Assembly (NCBI RefSeq): GCF_003990335.1
Contig: NZ_CP034683.1
Coordinates: forward strand, 696,501 to 760,500
DNA length: 64,000 nucleotides
Direction of reading: 5' to 3'
Source of the DNA: Rheinheimera mangrovi
GTDB lineage: Bacteria > Pseudomonadota > Gammaproteobacteria > Enterobacterales > Alteromonadaceae
The stretch's first letter is position 1. Each line of letters opens with the position of its first letter. This document shows positions 57,326 through 64,000 of this stretch, in pieces. A model generated the notes under the pieces. It did not search any database and was not told the DNA's origin. It was given only the letters and a program-made list of their open reading frames with translations. Position numbers and translations under genes: made by a program.

Positions 57326-57347
57326 GTAGTACCGGGTTTTGTTTTTT
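57313..57347 (+). terminator. Terminator overlapping the 41-aa gene
   Basis: AACCCGGT/ACCGGGTT eight-base stem, ten-base loop, then TTGTTTTTTT. The TAA stop of the micro-gene lies in the loop. Confidence 0.85.
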
Positions 57348-57373
57348 TAAGTCCTTTTCCGCTTTCCTGTTTG

Positions 57374-57405
<32 letters not shown>

Positions 57406-57616
57406 CCTTGTATCTGCCCATTTCCAACCTCTTCTGTAGTGCATTTCTGCTGCCTTTGCATGGCTGTATTTAGTCATATTTGCCTTTTTTTAAATCAACT
57501 AAAAAGTGGTTAAAAACACTATTTATATGTTTTGGTTAAATTTCAATCTATAGGGGGATATCGCTTAATTTCATATTAAATCCATATAAAACAATGGATT
57601 ATAAATTATTTTCAAG

Positions 57617-57634
57617 TTGGCATAACAGCTGCAA
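57617..57634 (+). promoter_or_regulatory. Sigma-54 promoter of the micro-protein/PspC unit
   Basis: TTGGCATAACAGCTGCAA gives GG-N10-GC with TGGCA at -24 and CTGCA at -12. A start near 57645 would leave a leader of about 55 bases before the first micro-gene. The upstream region is A/T-rich. Confidence 0.72.
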
Positions 57635-57700
57635 CGTATAGATATCAACAGATGAACTGATGATGAATTAAACCACTAACGAATACTGAGGAGAGTCAAA

Positions 57701-57775
57701 ATGGAAATAGCAGCACTGATGGTTGTATTAGCATGGTTCGGCATTGTTGGCAGCTGGGCTGCAGACGAAGTCTAA
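57701..57775 (+). CDS. 24-aa membrane micro-protein, copy 1
   Basis: A 25-codon frame beginning MEIAALMVVLAWFGIVGSWA and ending in ADEV: one hydrophobic helix with an acidic end. GAGGAGAG stands eight bases before the ATG. Conservation of protein sequence between the two copies, with silent changes in several codons, argues that it is translated. Confidence 0.7.
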   Translation: MEIAALMVVLAWFGIVGSWAADEV

Positions 57776-57840
57776 ATAACAAAGCGCTGATGAGTTTCAG
57801 CAAAGGCAAAAAAACATAAACAAAGGTTAGGAGAGTCAAA

Positions 57841-57915
57841 ATGGAAATAGCAGCACTGATGGTTGTATTAGCTTGGTTTGGCATAGTTGGCAGCTGGGCC
57901 GTAGACGAAATCTGA
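57841..57915 (+). CDS. 24-aa membrane micro-protein, copy 2
   Basis: Differs from copy 1 only at two residues (A21 to V, V24 to I). The ribosome-binding region and first 10 codons are identical at DNA level; later codons differ silently (GCA/GCT, TTC/TTT, ATT/ATA). Tandem duplication 140 bp apart, same strand. Confidence 0.7.
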   Translation: MEIAALMVVLAWFGIVGSWAVDEI

Positions 57916-57946
57916 ATGAATTAACCAGGTTAAGGAGGAGCAGGAC

Positions 57947-58042
57947 ATGTCGTTTATTATTATCAACATAGTCGTGGTCTGGGCTTTAGCTGGTTTGATG
58001 TGGATGCTGGATAAAGCGGTAATTAATAAGGTTGGGGAGTAA
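57947..58042 (+). CDS. 31-aa membrane micro-protein
   Basis: Starts MSFIIINIVVVWALAGLMWM, one TM helix, and ends LDKAVINKVGE. GGAGGAG lies 10 bases before the ATG. It ends five bases before the PspC start and its last codons supply the GGGGAG ribosome-binding site of pspC. Comparable in size and topology to PspB/PspD-type helpers, but not a recognised homologue. Confidence 0.65.
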   Translation: MSFIIINIVVVWALAGLMWMLDKAVINKVGE

Positions 58043-58046
58043 TAAC

Positions 58047-58256
58047 ATGAGTATAGGTAGAGACAAAAGCGCCTGGTTTGTGAACAAGGCCAAACGTAAA
58101 ATTTCAGGTGTGTGCGCAGGTTTTGCGGCTTTTTATGAGCAACCCATCTGGTTAGTCCGCGCTGTTGTGGTATTGCTGGCGTTCTGTTTTCCGGTTGCTG
58201 TAGTGGTAGCTTATATCGCAGCTGCGTTAATACTGCCAGAACGTTGGGTGTACTAA
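58047..58256 (+). CDS. PspC-domain protein
   Basis: A 69-aa protein with the PspC core KAKRKISGVCAGFAAFYEQP, IWLVRAVVVLLAF then CFPVAVVVAYIAAALILPE: an amphipathic N-terminal part and one long hydrophobic hairpin or helix. PspC domains sense or transmit inner-membrane stress in the phage-shock response. It closes a micro-protein operon behind a sigma-54 promoter. ATG 58047 with GGGGAG upstream is chosen over 58032. Confidence 0.85.
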   Translation: MSIGRDKSAWFVNKAKRKISGVCAGFAAFYEQPIWLVRAVVVLLAFCFPVAVVVAYIAAALILPERWVY

Positions 58257-58270
58257 TGAGTTTGTTAGAG

Positions 58271-58295
58271 ACAGGCGACCGGGCAGGTCGCCTGT
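58271..58295. terminator. Stem-loop between pspC-like gene and prmA
   Basis: ACAGGCGACC/GGTCGCCTGT 10-bp perfect stem with a five-base loop; no T run on either side, so termination strength is uncertain. Confidence 0.55.
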
Positions 58296-58323
58296 ATAGC
58301 GTTTAAAGCTACTGTAGGCCGTA

Positions 58324-59208
58324 TTAAACTTTCTTCCGCGCCGTTAAGCGCACCCATTCTTCTTTGACTGCTACCGGGTCAAACTCAAATTCTGCCGCGT
58401 AAGCATCGATCACCGACTGAGCCTGACTTTCCAGAATACCGGACAGCGCCAGTAAGCCACCAGGTTTGACGTAAGCACTGATAATGCCGGAAAGCTGAGC
58501 TAATGGGCCGGCCAGAATATTGGCCACCACTACATCGGCTTGTAATGAAGCAGGTTGATCCTTCGGCAAATACAGCTCAATTTGTTGCTCTACACCGTTA
58601 CGGGTGGCGTTGGCCAGACTGGATTCAATAGCTTGAGGGTCAATATCTATACCGACCACACGCTTAGCGCCTAGCTTTAATGCTGCAATACCTAAAATGC
58701 CTGAGCCACAACCAAAATCGACCACTAAACTTTGCGACAATTCCTGCGCATCCAGCCATTCCATACAAAGCGCCGTAGTTGGGTGAGTGCCGGTACCAAA
58801 AGCCAAGCCAGGGTCGAGCATCACATTGACGGCTGTTGGATCCGGAATGTCGCGCCAGCTTGGGCAGACCCATAATCTTTGGCCAAAACGAATAGGGTGG
58901 AAGTTATCCATCCATTCTCTTTCCCAGTCTTTGTCTTCCAGTTGTTCCAGTTTGTATTGCACACCGTTTTTGAAAATGGCAGCTTTTTCCAACTGGCGAA
59001 CTACTTTGTCCATTTTATGTTCAGCATCAAACAGACCCACCACCACAGTATTTTCCCAGTACAAGACTTCACCCGGCATAGGTTCGTAAATAGGGGTGTC
59101 TTTGGCGTCTACAAAACTGACAGCTTGTGCGCCCCAGCTCATCAGCATATCGCTGACCTGCTCGGCCTGTTTCTCAGTGCTGTTTACGCGTAATTGGATC
59201 CATGGCAT
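58324..59208 (-). CDS. prmA: Ribosomal protein L11 methyltransferase
   Basis: A 294-aa SAM-dependent enzyme trimethylating L11. Starts [12 protein letters not shown]-terminal substrate domain, [14 protein letters not shown], then the class I motif [20 protein letters not shown] and [13 protein letters not shown] 59208 matches the family start; the frame extends five codons upstream. Confidence 0.96.
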   Translation of the reverse strand: MPWIQLRVNSTEKQAEQVSDMLMSWGAQAVSFVDAKDTPIYEPMPGEVLYWENTVVVGLFDAEHKMDKVVRQLEKAAIFKNGVQYKLEQLEDKDWEREWMDNFHPIRFGQRLWVCPSWRDIPDPTAVNVMLDPGLAFGTGTHPTTALCMEWLDAQELSQSLVVDFGCGSGILGIAALKLGAKRVVGIDIDPQAIESSLANATRNGVEQQIELYLPKDQPASLQADVVVANILAGPLAQLSGIISAYVKPGGLLALSGILESQAQSVIDAYAAEFEFDPVAVKEEWVRLTARKKV

Positions 59209-59285
59209 GGCGTTGCTCTTCACTTTCTGGAATTTGGCGCGGATTGTAGCAGTTTGGCGGCGTAAAATCAGCGCTTAGGTGGTGC

Positions 59286-59316
59286 AAAAAGCAAAGCCAC
59301 CGGGAAGGTGGCTTTG
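59286..59316 (-). terminator. Terminator of accC
   Basis: Minus-strand CAAAGCCACC/GGTGGCTTTG 10-bp stem, five-base loop, then CTTTTTG. Confidence 0.85.
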
Positions 59317-59318
59317 TA

Positions 59319-59340
59319 GGGGCAGGGCTTGTCCCCGCCC
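59319..59340. repeat. REP-like GC-rich palindromic unit
   Basis: GGGGCAGGGCTTGTCCCCGCCC, an imperfect palindrome of the kind scattered between genes in many gammaproteobacteria. Only one copy is seen in this window. Confidence 0.4.
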
Positions 59341-59412
59341 GTCTCATGTTCAAACCCATGTGGGGTTCAGGCTCGCAGTCAACAACGCTGCGGCTTCAAG
59401 TACGAAGGGTAT

Positions 59413-60756
59413 TTATTTCAGGCCGAGTTTATGTTCCAAATAGTGGATGTTAGTTCCACCTTTATTGAAATTCTCGTCTGTCATAATCAGCTTATGCAGT
59501 TCGATATTGGTTTTGATGCCACCGACCAGCAGTTCGCTTAATGCGTTACGCATACGGGCTATAGCGATATCACGGTTTTCACCGTAAGTGATCAGCTTGC
59601 CGACCATTGAATCGTAGTTTGGCGGCACTGTGTAGTCTGCATAGATATGCGAATCCCAACGCACACCGTTGCCACCTGGTGGGTGGAAGCGGGTGATGGT
59701 GCCTGGTGACGGAATAAAGGTCTTGGCATCTTCAGCGTTGATACGGCATTCCACAGCATGACCACGGATCACAATGTCAGACTGTTTAATGCTCAGCGGC
59801 ATGCCAGAGGCGATGCGCAGCTGTTCTTTAATTAAGTCGACACCAGTGATCATTTCGGTCACAGGGTGCTCTACCTGAATACGGGTGTTCATTTCAATGA
59901 AATAGAACTCGCCGTCTTCAAACAGGAATTCGAAGGTACCAGCACCACGGTAGTTCAGGTCGATACAAGCCTGCACACAACGACCACCGATAAAATCACG
60001 CAGTTCCTGAGTAATACCCGGAGCTGGTGCTTCTTCCACTACTTTTTGGTGACGACGTTGCATAGAGCAATCACGTTCACCTAAGTGAATGGCATTGCCC
60101 TGACCGTCAGCCAACACCTGAATTTCGATATGACGTGGGTTTTCCAGGAATTTCTCCATGTACACCATGTCATTACCAAAAGCAGCGCCTGCTTCGTTTT
60201 TGGTCATCGCAATAGATTCGACCAATTCAGCTTCGCTACGAACCACACGCATACCACGACCACCACCGCCACCGGCCGCTTTAACAATAATCGGATAACC
60301 GATACGTTTAGCTATGGCTTTGTTGACTTCATCGTCGTCGCCTACAGCGCCGTCAGAGCCTGGCACACAAGGTACACCGGCTTTTTTCATGGCTTCAATG
60401 GCAGAAACTTTGTCACCCATTAAACGGATAGACTCAGGACGTGGGCCGATAAACACCAGACCACTTTCTTCCACTTGCTGAGCAAAGTCAGCGCGTTCAG
60501 CTAAGAAACCATAACCAGGGTGAATAGCCTGGGCATTGGTGACTTCAGCTGCAGCAATTAGCGCAGGAATGTTTAAGTAACTTTGTGGTGATGGCGCAGG
60601 ACCAATACAAATGGTCTCGTCAGCCAGCAGCACGTGTTTCAGATTACGGTCAACTGTGGAGTGCACAGCTACCGTTTTGATACCGAGTTCTTTACACGCA
60701 CGTAAAATACGCAGTGCAATTTCACCCCGGTTGGCGATCAGTACTTTTTCTAGCAT
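59413..60756 (-). CDS. accC: Acetyl-CoA carboxylase biotin carboxylase subunit
   Basis: A 447-aa ATP-grasp enzyme that carboxylates biotin on Acc[18 protein letters not shown] start, HPGYGFLAE, the Gly-rich loop [14 protein letters not shown] (about 159-172), [25 protein letters not shown] and [16 protein letters not shown]. 16 bp after accB in the same direction. Confidence 0.98.
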   Translation of the reverse strand: MLEKVLIANRGEIALRILRACKELGIKTVAVHSTVDRNLKHVLLADETICIGPAPSPQSYLNIPALIAAAEVTNAQAIHPGYGFLAERADFAQQVEESGLVFIGPRPESIRLMGDKVSAIEAMKKAGVPCVPGSDGAVGDDDEVNKAIAKRIGYPIIVKAAGGGGGRGMRVVRSEAELVESIAMTKNEAGAAFGNDMVYMEKFLENPRHIEIQVLADGQGNAIHLGERDCSMQRRHQKVVEEAPAPGITQELRDFIGGRCVQACIDLNYRGAGTFEFLFEDGEFYFIEMNTRIQVEHPVTEMITGVDLIKEQLRIASGMPLSIKQSDIVIRGHAVECRINAEDAKTFIPSPGTITRFHPPGGNGVRWDSHIYADYTVPPNYDSMVGKLITYGENRDIAIARMRNALSELLVGGIKTNIELHKLIMTDENFNKGGTNIHYLEHKLGLK

Positions 60757-60772
60757 GAGTCTGCCTTTTAAC

Positions 60773-61228
60773 TTATTCGATCACAAATAATGGCTGGTCA
60801 AACTCAACCGGCTCGCCGTTTTCTACCAGAATTTGTGTCACCACACCGGCCTTGTCAGACTGGATCTGGTTCATCATTTTCATCGCTTCGATAATACAAA
60901 GGGTGTCGCCTACTTTGACGCTTTGGCCCACTTCAACAAAAGCTTTTGAAGTTGGAGACGCAGCGCGGTAGAACGAACCTACCATAGGAGAACGCATCTG
61001 GTGGCCTGTGATGACAGGTTTGGCAGCTTCAGCAGGAGCCGCGGCAACAGCTGGGGCTGCAGCAGGAGCTTGTTGCATTGGCGCAGCAGCATAATGCATT
61101 GGCGCATATTGCTGTACCGGGCCATTGCGGCTGATACGAACGGACTCTTCGCCTTCGGTAATTTCAAGCTCGTTAATGCCTGACTCTTCCAGCAGTTCGA
61201 TCAATTTTTTAATTTTTCTGATATCCAT
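60773..61228 (-). CDS. accB: Biotin carboxyl carrier protein AccB
   Basis: A 151-aa carrier: N-terminal [20 protein letters not shown], Ala/Pro-rich linker (about 45-72) and the biotinyl domain with [12 protein letters not shown], biotin on the Lys of EAMKM (about 117). Thumb loop [11 protein letters not shown] is present. 15 bp after aroQ. Confidence 0.97.
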   Translation of the reverse strand: MDIRKIKKLIELLEESGINELEITEGEESVRISRNGPVQQYAPMHYAAAPMQQAPAAAPAVAAAPAEAAKPVITGHQMRSPMVGSFYRAASPTSKAFVEVGQSVKVGDTLCIIEAMKMMNQIQSDKAGVVTQILVENGEPVEFDQPLFVIE

Positions 61229-61243
61229 GACGTAGTTGCCTAA

Positions 61244-61702
61244 TTAATTTGATGGAATGGTTGATAAGGACGACACCGCCGATTCCAGTGCGTAGTGGTA
61301 GCCTTTGGCCCCCAAACCACAAATCACACCTTTGGCGATATCGGATAAATACGAGTGACGACGGAATTCTTCACGGGCATGTACATTGGACAAATGCACT
61401 TCAATAAAAGGGATAGCCACGGCCAGCAGTGCGTCACGAATGGCTACGCTGGTATGGGTATAAGCGCCCGGGTTGATAATAATAAAGTCCTGTTGTCCTA
61501 AGCTTTGCTGAATCGCATTGATGAGCTCATATTCGGCATTGGATTGCAGATGAGTCAAAGTAACATTCAGTTCCTTGGCGTGAGCAGTTAAGCCATCCAC
61601 TATTTGCGGTAAAGTCGCGGCACCATAAATTTGAGGCTCACGTTTGCCTAACATATTTAAGTTAGGGCCGTTGAGCAGCAAAATACGTAAGTTTGTAGAC
61701 AT
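61244..61702 (-). CDS. aroQ: 3-dehydroquinate dehydratase type II
   Basis: A 152-aa dodecameric shikimate enzyme. [19 protein letters not shown] with the catalytic Tyr, [37 protein letters not shown]. First gene of the aroQ-accB-accC run, the common order. Confidence 0.97.
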   Translation of the reverse strand: MSTNLRILLLNGPNLNMLGKREPQIYGAATLPQIVDGLTAHAKELNVTLTHLQSNAEYELINAIQQSLGQQDFIIINPGAYTHTSVAIRDALLAVAIPFIEVHLSNVHAREEFRRHSYLSDIAKGVICGLGAKGYHYALESAVSSLSTIPSN

Positions 61703-61955
61703 ATAGCGCGAATTTCCCGTTATTTTAGTTATTGTTCACTATCTTGCCGAAGACAGAAAACAATTGCATCTTTTTTGTTCAGCGTCTAGCTGTCGCTGCA
61801 GATTTGCCGCTTATTATAGTGAAATCGTTGCAAATGGCAGCAAAATACTGGTCTTATCAGCAGAAGGGAACTTTTTTGCGAAGTTGAAACTGAAGTGGAG
61901 AAATTCAGGCAAAGTCAGAGCCAGTCTGACTTTGCCGAGCGTAGCGCAGAAATTT

Positions 61956-63794
61956 TTATTGCAGTATTGGGCCTAAATGAGCACTAAAATCTTTCGGTCC
62001 CATAAAGCCAGTGATGCGAGATTGCGTTAATTCGCTGCCGTTTTTGTCAAATAACAGCAAAGTTGGCAAACCTAAAACCTGAAAATGATCCAACAATTGC
62101 TGATCCTGATCGGTCGCATGGGTCACATCCACCTTAATTAAGGTAAATTGTGCCATTAAGCCTTTGACTTCGCCATCGGCAAAAGTGATGTGTTCAAACT
62201 CTTTACAGGCCACACACCACTCAGCGAACAAATCGACCAGCACAGGTTTGCCCGCATCGGCTGATTTTTTCACTTCTTGTTGCAGCTCATCTAAAGTTTT
62301 TACCAGTTTAAATTCAGTGTTTTGAGTGACAACACCCTGACCCGCTACTGGAGCTACAGTAGTGCCAGGCAACCAATACCATAAGTTCGCACCTGTAGTG
62401 CCCAGCACTATCACTAAAGCCAGCATCCAACTGACGCTTTGGCCTGTGGTGCCTGCAGAGAGCTGCTGCGATAAGCGGTGTAAATACACGGCCAGCATTA
62501 ACAAGACTAAAGTTGCGGCAATCACTACCACATAAGCAGGCAGGAAACGGCTGAGTAACCAGACTGGTACTGCTAATAACAGGAAACCAAAACTGGCTTT
62601 GACTACATCCATCCAGGCGCCGGCTTTTGGTAAAAACTTACCGCCCGTGCTGCCTAAAATCAGCAAAGGCAAACCCATGCCCATGCTTAGGATATAGAGC
62701 GTTAAAGCGCCCAAAGCTAAATCGCCAGACTGAGCTACATACAAAAGTGCAGCTGTCAGTGGTGCCGTAGTGCAAGGAGAGGCGACTAAACCTGATAACA
62801 AACCCATCAAAGCCGCGCCTTTAATGCTGCCACCTTGTTGTTTGTTGCTTAAGCTAGTTACTTTGTTTTGCCATTTCTCCGGCAGGCTTAAGGTAAAGAC
62901 GCCAAACATAGCCAAAGCCAAAGCGACAAATAAAATGCTGATGGCAACCAGGACTATAGGGTGCTGAAAGTAGGTCTGGAACTGCAAACCTAAGCTTGCG
63001 ACCAATAAACCCAATAATGAGTAGCTAATGGCCATACCCTGCACATAAGCCATAGACAAACTAAAAGCCCGTTTACCGGATAATTGCTGGCCTTGCCCTA
63101 CAATAATGCTGGTTAAAATGGGATACATAGGGAAAACACAAGGCGTAAAGGCCAAACCTAAACCCAGCAGGAAAAACAAAAACAAAGCTTTGAGGGTGCT
63201 GTCGGTTTGTAGTTTATCTAATAGTTGCAGCTGTTCTGAAACAGGAGCTGTAGAAGGTGTTGAAGTATTCGCAGCAGAGTTATCCACTATACCTAAAGCT
63301 GCTGCAGTATCTGCAGTGCTGGCGCTAGTTGTAGTTGCTTTTTCTGAAGCCGCGCCTTCAGGCGCTATCAAAGGAATTTCCAGCGTTTGCACCGGGTAAC
63401 ACAAACCTGCTTCAGCACAGCCCTGGTACCTCAGCTTGAGCATAGCTTCTTTGCCAATTTGGCTCAGTGGAATATCCAGCACCACCTGATGGAAATAGAC
63501 TTCTGAATCTTGATAATACTCGTCGTGGATCATCACACCTTTTGGATATTGCGGATGAGAAAAGGCGGTATCAACGCCAGCAAACTTAAACTTGTCTTTA
63601 TACAGGTAATAGCCGTCCGCTATGGTAAAGCTAACCTGCAACTTGTTTTCCTGCTGGCGGAAATCCATCACAAAAGCCTGTTCTACCGGCAGAAACTGCG
63701 AACCTTGCTGCAGGGCGGCCAGTGCGTTGGTGCTTTGGGCCTGACTTATAAAAGACAAACACAGCAGCAGGCTAAATAAAAAACTCTTAATCAC
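61956..63794 (-). CDS. dsbD: Thiol:disulfide interchange protein DsbD
   Basis: A 612-aa electron transporter from cytosolic thioredoxin to the periplasm. Signal peptide (1-20), N-terminal immunoglobulin-like domain with the Cys pair in GCAEAGLCYP, eight-helix membrane domain with Cys in FTPCVFPMYP and ASPCTTAPL, C-terminal thioredoxin domain with WCVACKEFE. cutA overlaps its start by 8 bp, the conserved cutA-dsbD pair. The 253 bp to aroQ hold no clear gene. Confidence 0.97.
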   Translation of the reverse strand: MIKSFLFSLLLCLSFISQAQSTNALAALQQGSQFLPVEQAFVMDFRQQENKLQVSFTIADGYYLYKDKFKFAGVDTAFSHPQYPKGVMIHDEYYQDSEVYFHQVVLDIPLSQIGKEAMLKLRYQGCAEAGLCYPVQTLEIPLIAPEGAASEKATTTSASTADTAAALGIVDNSAANTSTPSTAPVSEQLQLLDKLQTDSTLKALFLFFLLGLGLAFTPCVFPMYPILTSIIVGQGQQLSGKRAFSLSMAYVQGMAISYSLLGLLVASLGLQFQTYFQHPIVLVAISILFVALALAMFGVFTLSLPEKWQNKVTSLSNKQQGGSIKGAALMGLLSGLVASPCTTAPLTAALLYVAQSGDLALGALTLYILSMGMGLPLLILGSTGGKFLPKAGAWMDVVKASFGFLLLAVPVWLLSRFLPAYVVVIAATLVLLMLAVYLHRLSQQLSAGTTGQSVSWMLALVIVLGTTGANLWYWLPGTTVAPVAGQGVVTQNTEFKLVKTLDELQQEVKKSADAGKPVLVDLFAEWCVACKEFEHITFADGEVKGLMAQFTLIKVDVTHATDQDQQLLDHFQVLGLPTLLLFDKNGSELTQSRITGFMGPKDFSAHLGPILQ

Positions 63795-64000
63795 GACTTG
63801 TTACCTCTTGAACCCACTGTAAATAAGGGGCGAATACTTGTTGTGCGGCAATGGCAATAATTTCAGGCACCTGATACGGGTGTAAAGCACAAATAGCCTG
63901 TTCAATTTCGATAAAATCTTCTTTTCTGGCTTTAATTAACAACGGAATTTCAGTGCTTTGTTCCAACACCCCTTGCCAGACATAATGCGATTGCACAGCG
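63787..64000 (-). CDS. cutA: Divalent-cation tolerance protein CutA, N-terminus outside window
   Basis: The last 71 codons of CutA: SHYVWQGVLEQSTEIPLLIK, HPYQVPEIIAI and LQWVQEV. CutA is a trimeric PII-like protein of unclear role in metal tolerance. The frame is open to the window edge; the GTG at 63996 is internal, since family members carry some 40 more residues before YVWQG. Confidence 0.93.
   Translation of the reverse strand, partial: AVQSHYVWQGVLEQSTEIPLLIKARKEDFIEIEQAICALHPYQVPEIIAIAAQQVFAPYLQWVQEVTSRD

Overview
The window is an ordinary gammaproteobacterial chromosome segment with one accessory island. Gene content and order point to a motile, aerobic member of the Alteromonadales/Chromatiales, Rheinheimera-like by protein style. 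The indicators are motX next to rnr, glnA-(DUF4124)-glnL-glnG, tsaE-amiB-mutL-miaA-hfq-hflX-hflK-hflC, a CpxRA/CpxP unit, fieF, accBC-prmA and zur/dusA. The genus is an inference; no rRNA is present.

Layout. 1-6.6 kb: C-terminally cut beta-propeller sensor, trmL, fieF, and an envelope-stress unit (cpxRA with pldB behind it, cpxP divergent). 6.6-12.4 kb: accessory island with two orphan Rhs C-terminal tip/membrane-immunity modules that share the same 5' start and the same 66-bp 3' tail, two complete IS3-family elements with visible target duplications, and a DUF4258/HTH toxin-antitoxin pair. 12.4-20.7 kb: unknown membrane protein, LysR/M24 peptidase divergent pair, lipoprotein, and the nitrogen regulon glnA-glnL-glnG with a sigma-54 promoter and NtrC-like sites. 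21-30.8 kb: typA, small unknowns, a MerC-like protein behind a Zur-box-like palindrome, GDPD, rsgA-psd, orn, two identical tRNA-Gly(GCC) genes, queG. 30.9-39.3 kb: the tsaE-to-hflC run, mostly overlapping or closely spaced genes. 39.4-47.6 kb: PLP enzyme, DUF2065, purA, S41 protease lipoprotein, motX, rnr, rlmB. 47.6-53.3 kb: fumC, rpsF-priB-rpsR-rplI, dnaB-alr. 53.4-58.3 kb: CheX-like, zur, glycosyltransferase, dusA, then a phage-shock-like locus. 58.3-64 kb: prmA, accC, accB, aroQ, dsbD, cutA (cut by the window end).

The most interesting stretch is 56.8-58.3 kb, just downstream of dusA, where E. coli carries pspG. Two sigma-54-type promoters, one with a consensus IHF site, head transcription units. 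The first encodes an 88-aa exported protein plus a coupled 41-aa membrane peptide. The second encodes two nearly identical 24-aa membrane micro-proteins, a 31-aa membrane micro-protein and a PspC-domain protein. A (TATC)8 microsatellite lies between the two units. No pspA, pspB or pspF is seen in the window. The second point of interest is the pair of Rhs tip cassettes: one broken by a one-base deletion and an IS, the other apparently intact, both with Gly/Ala-rich tips and integral-membrane partner proteins.
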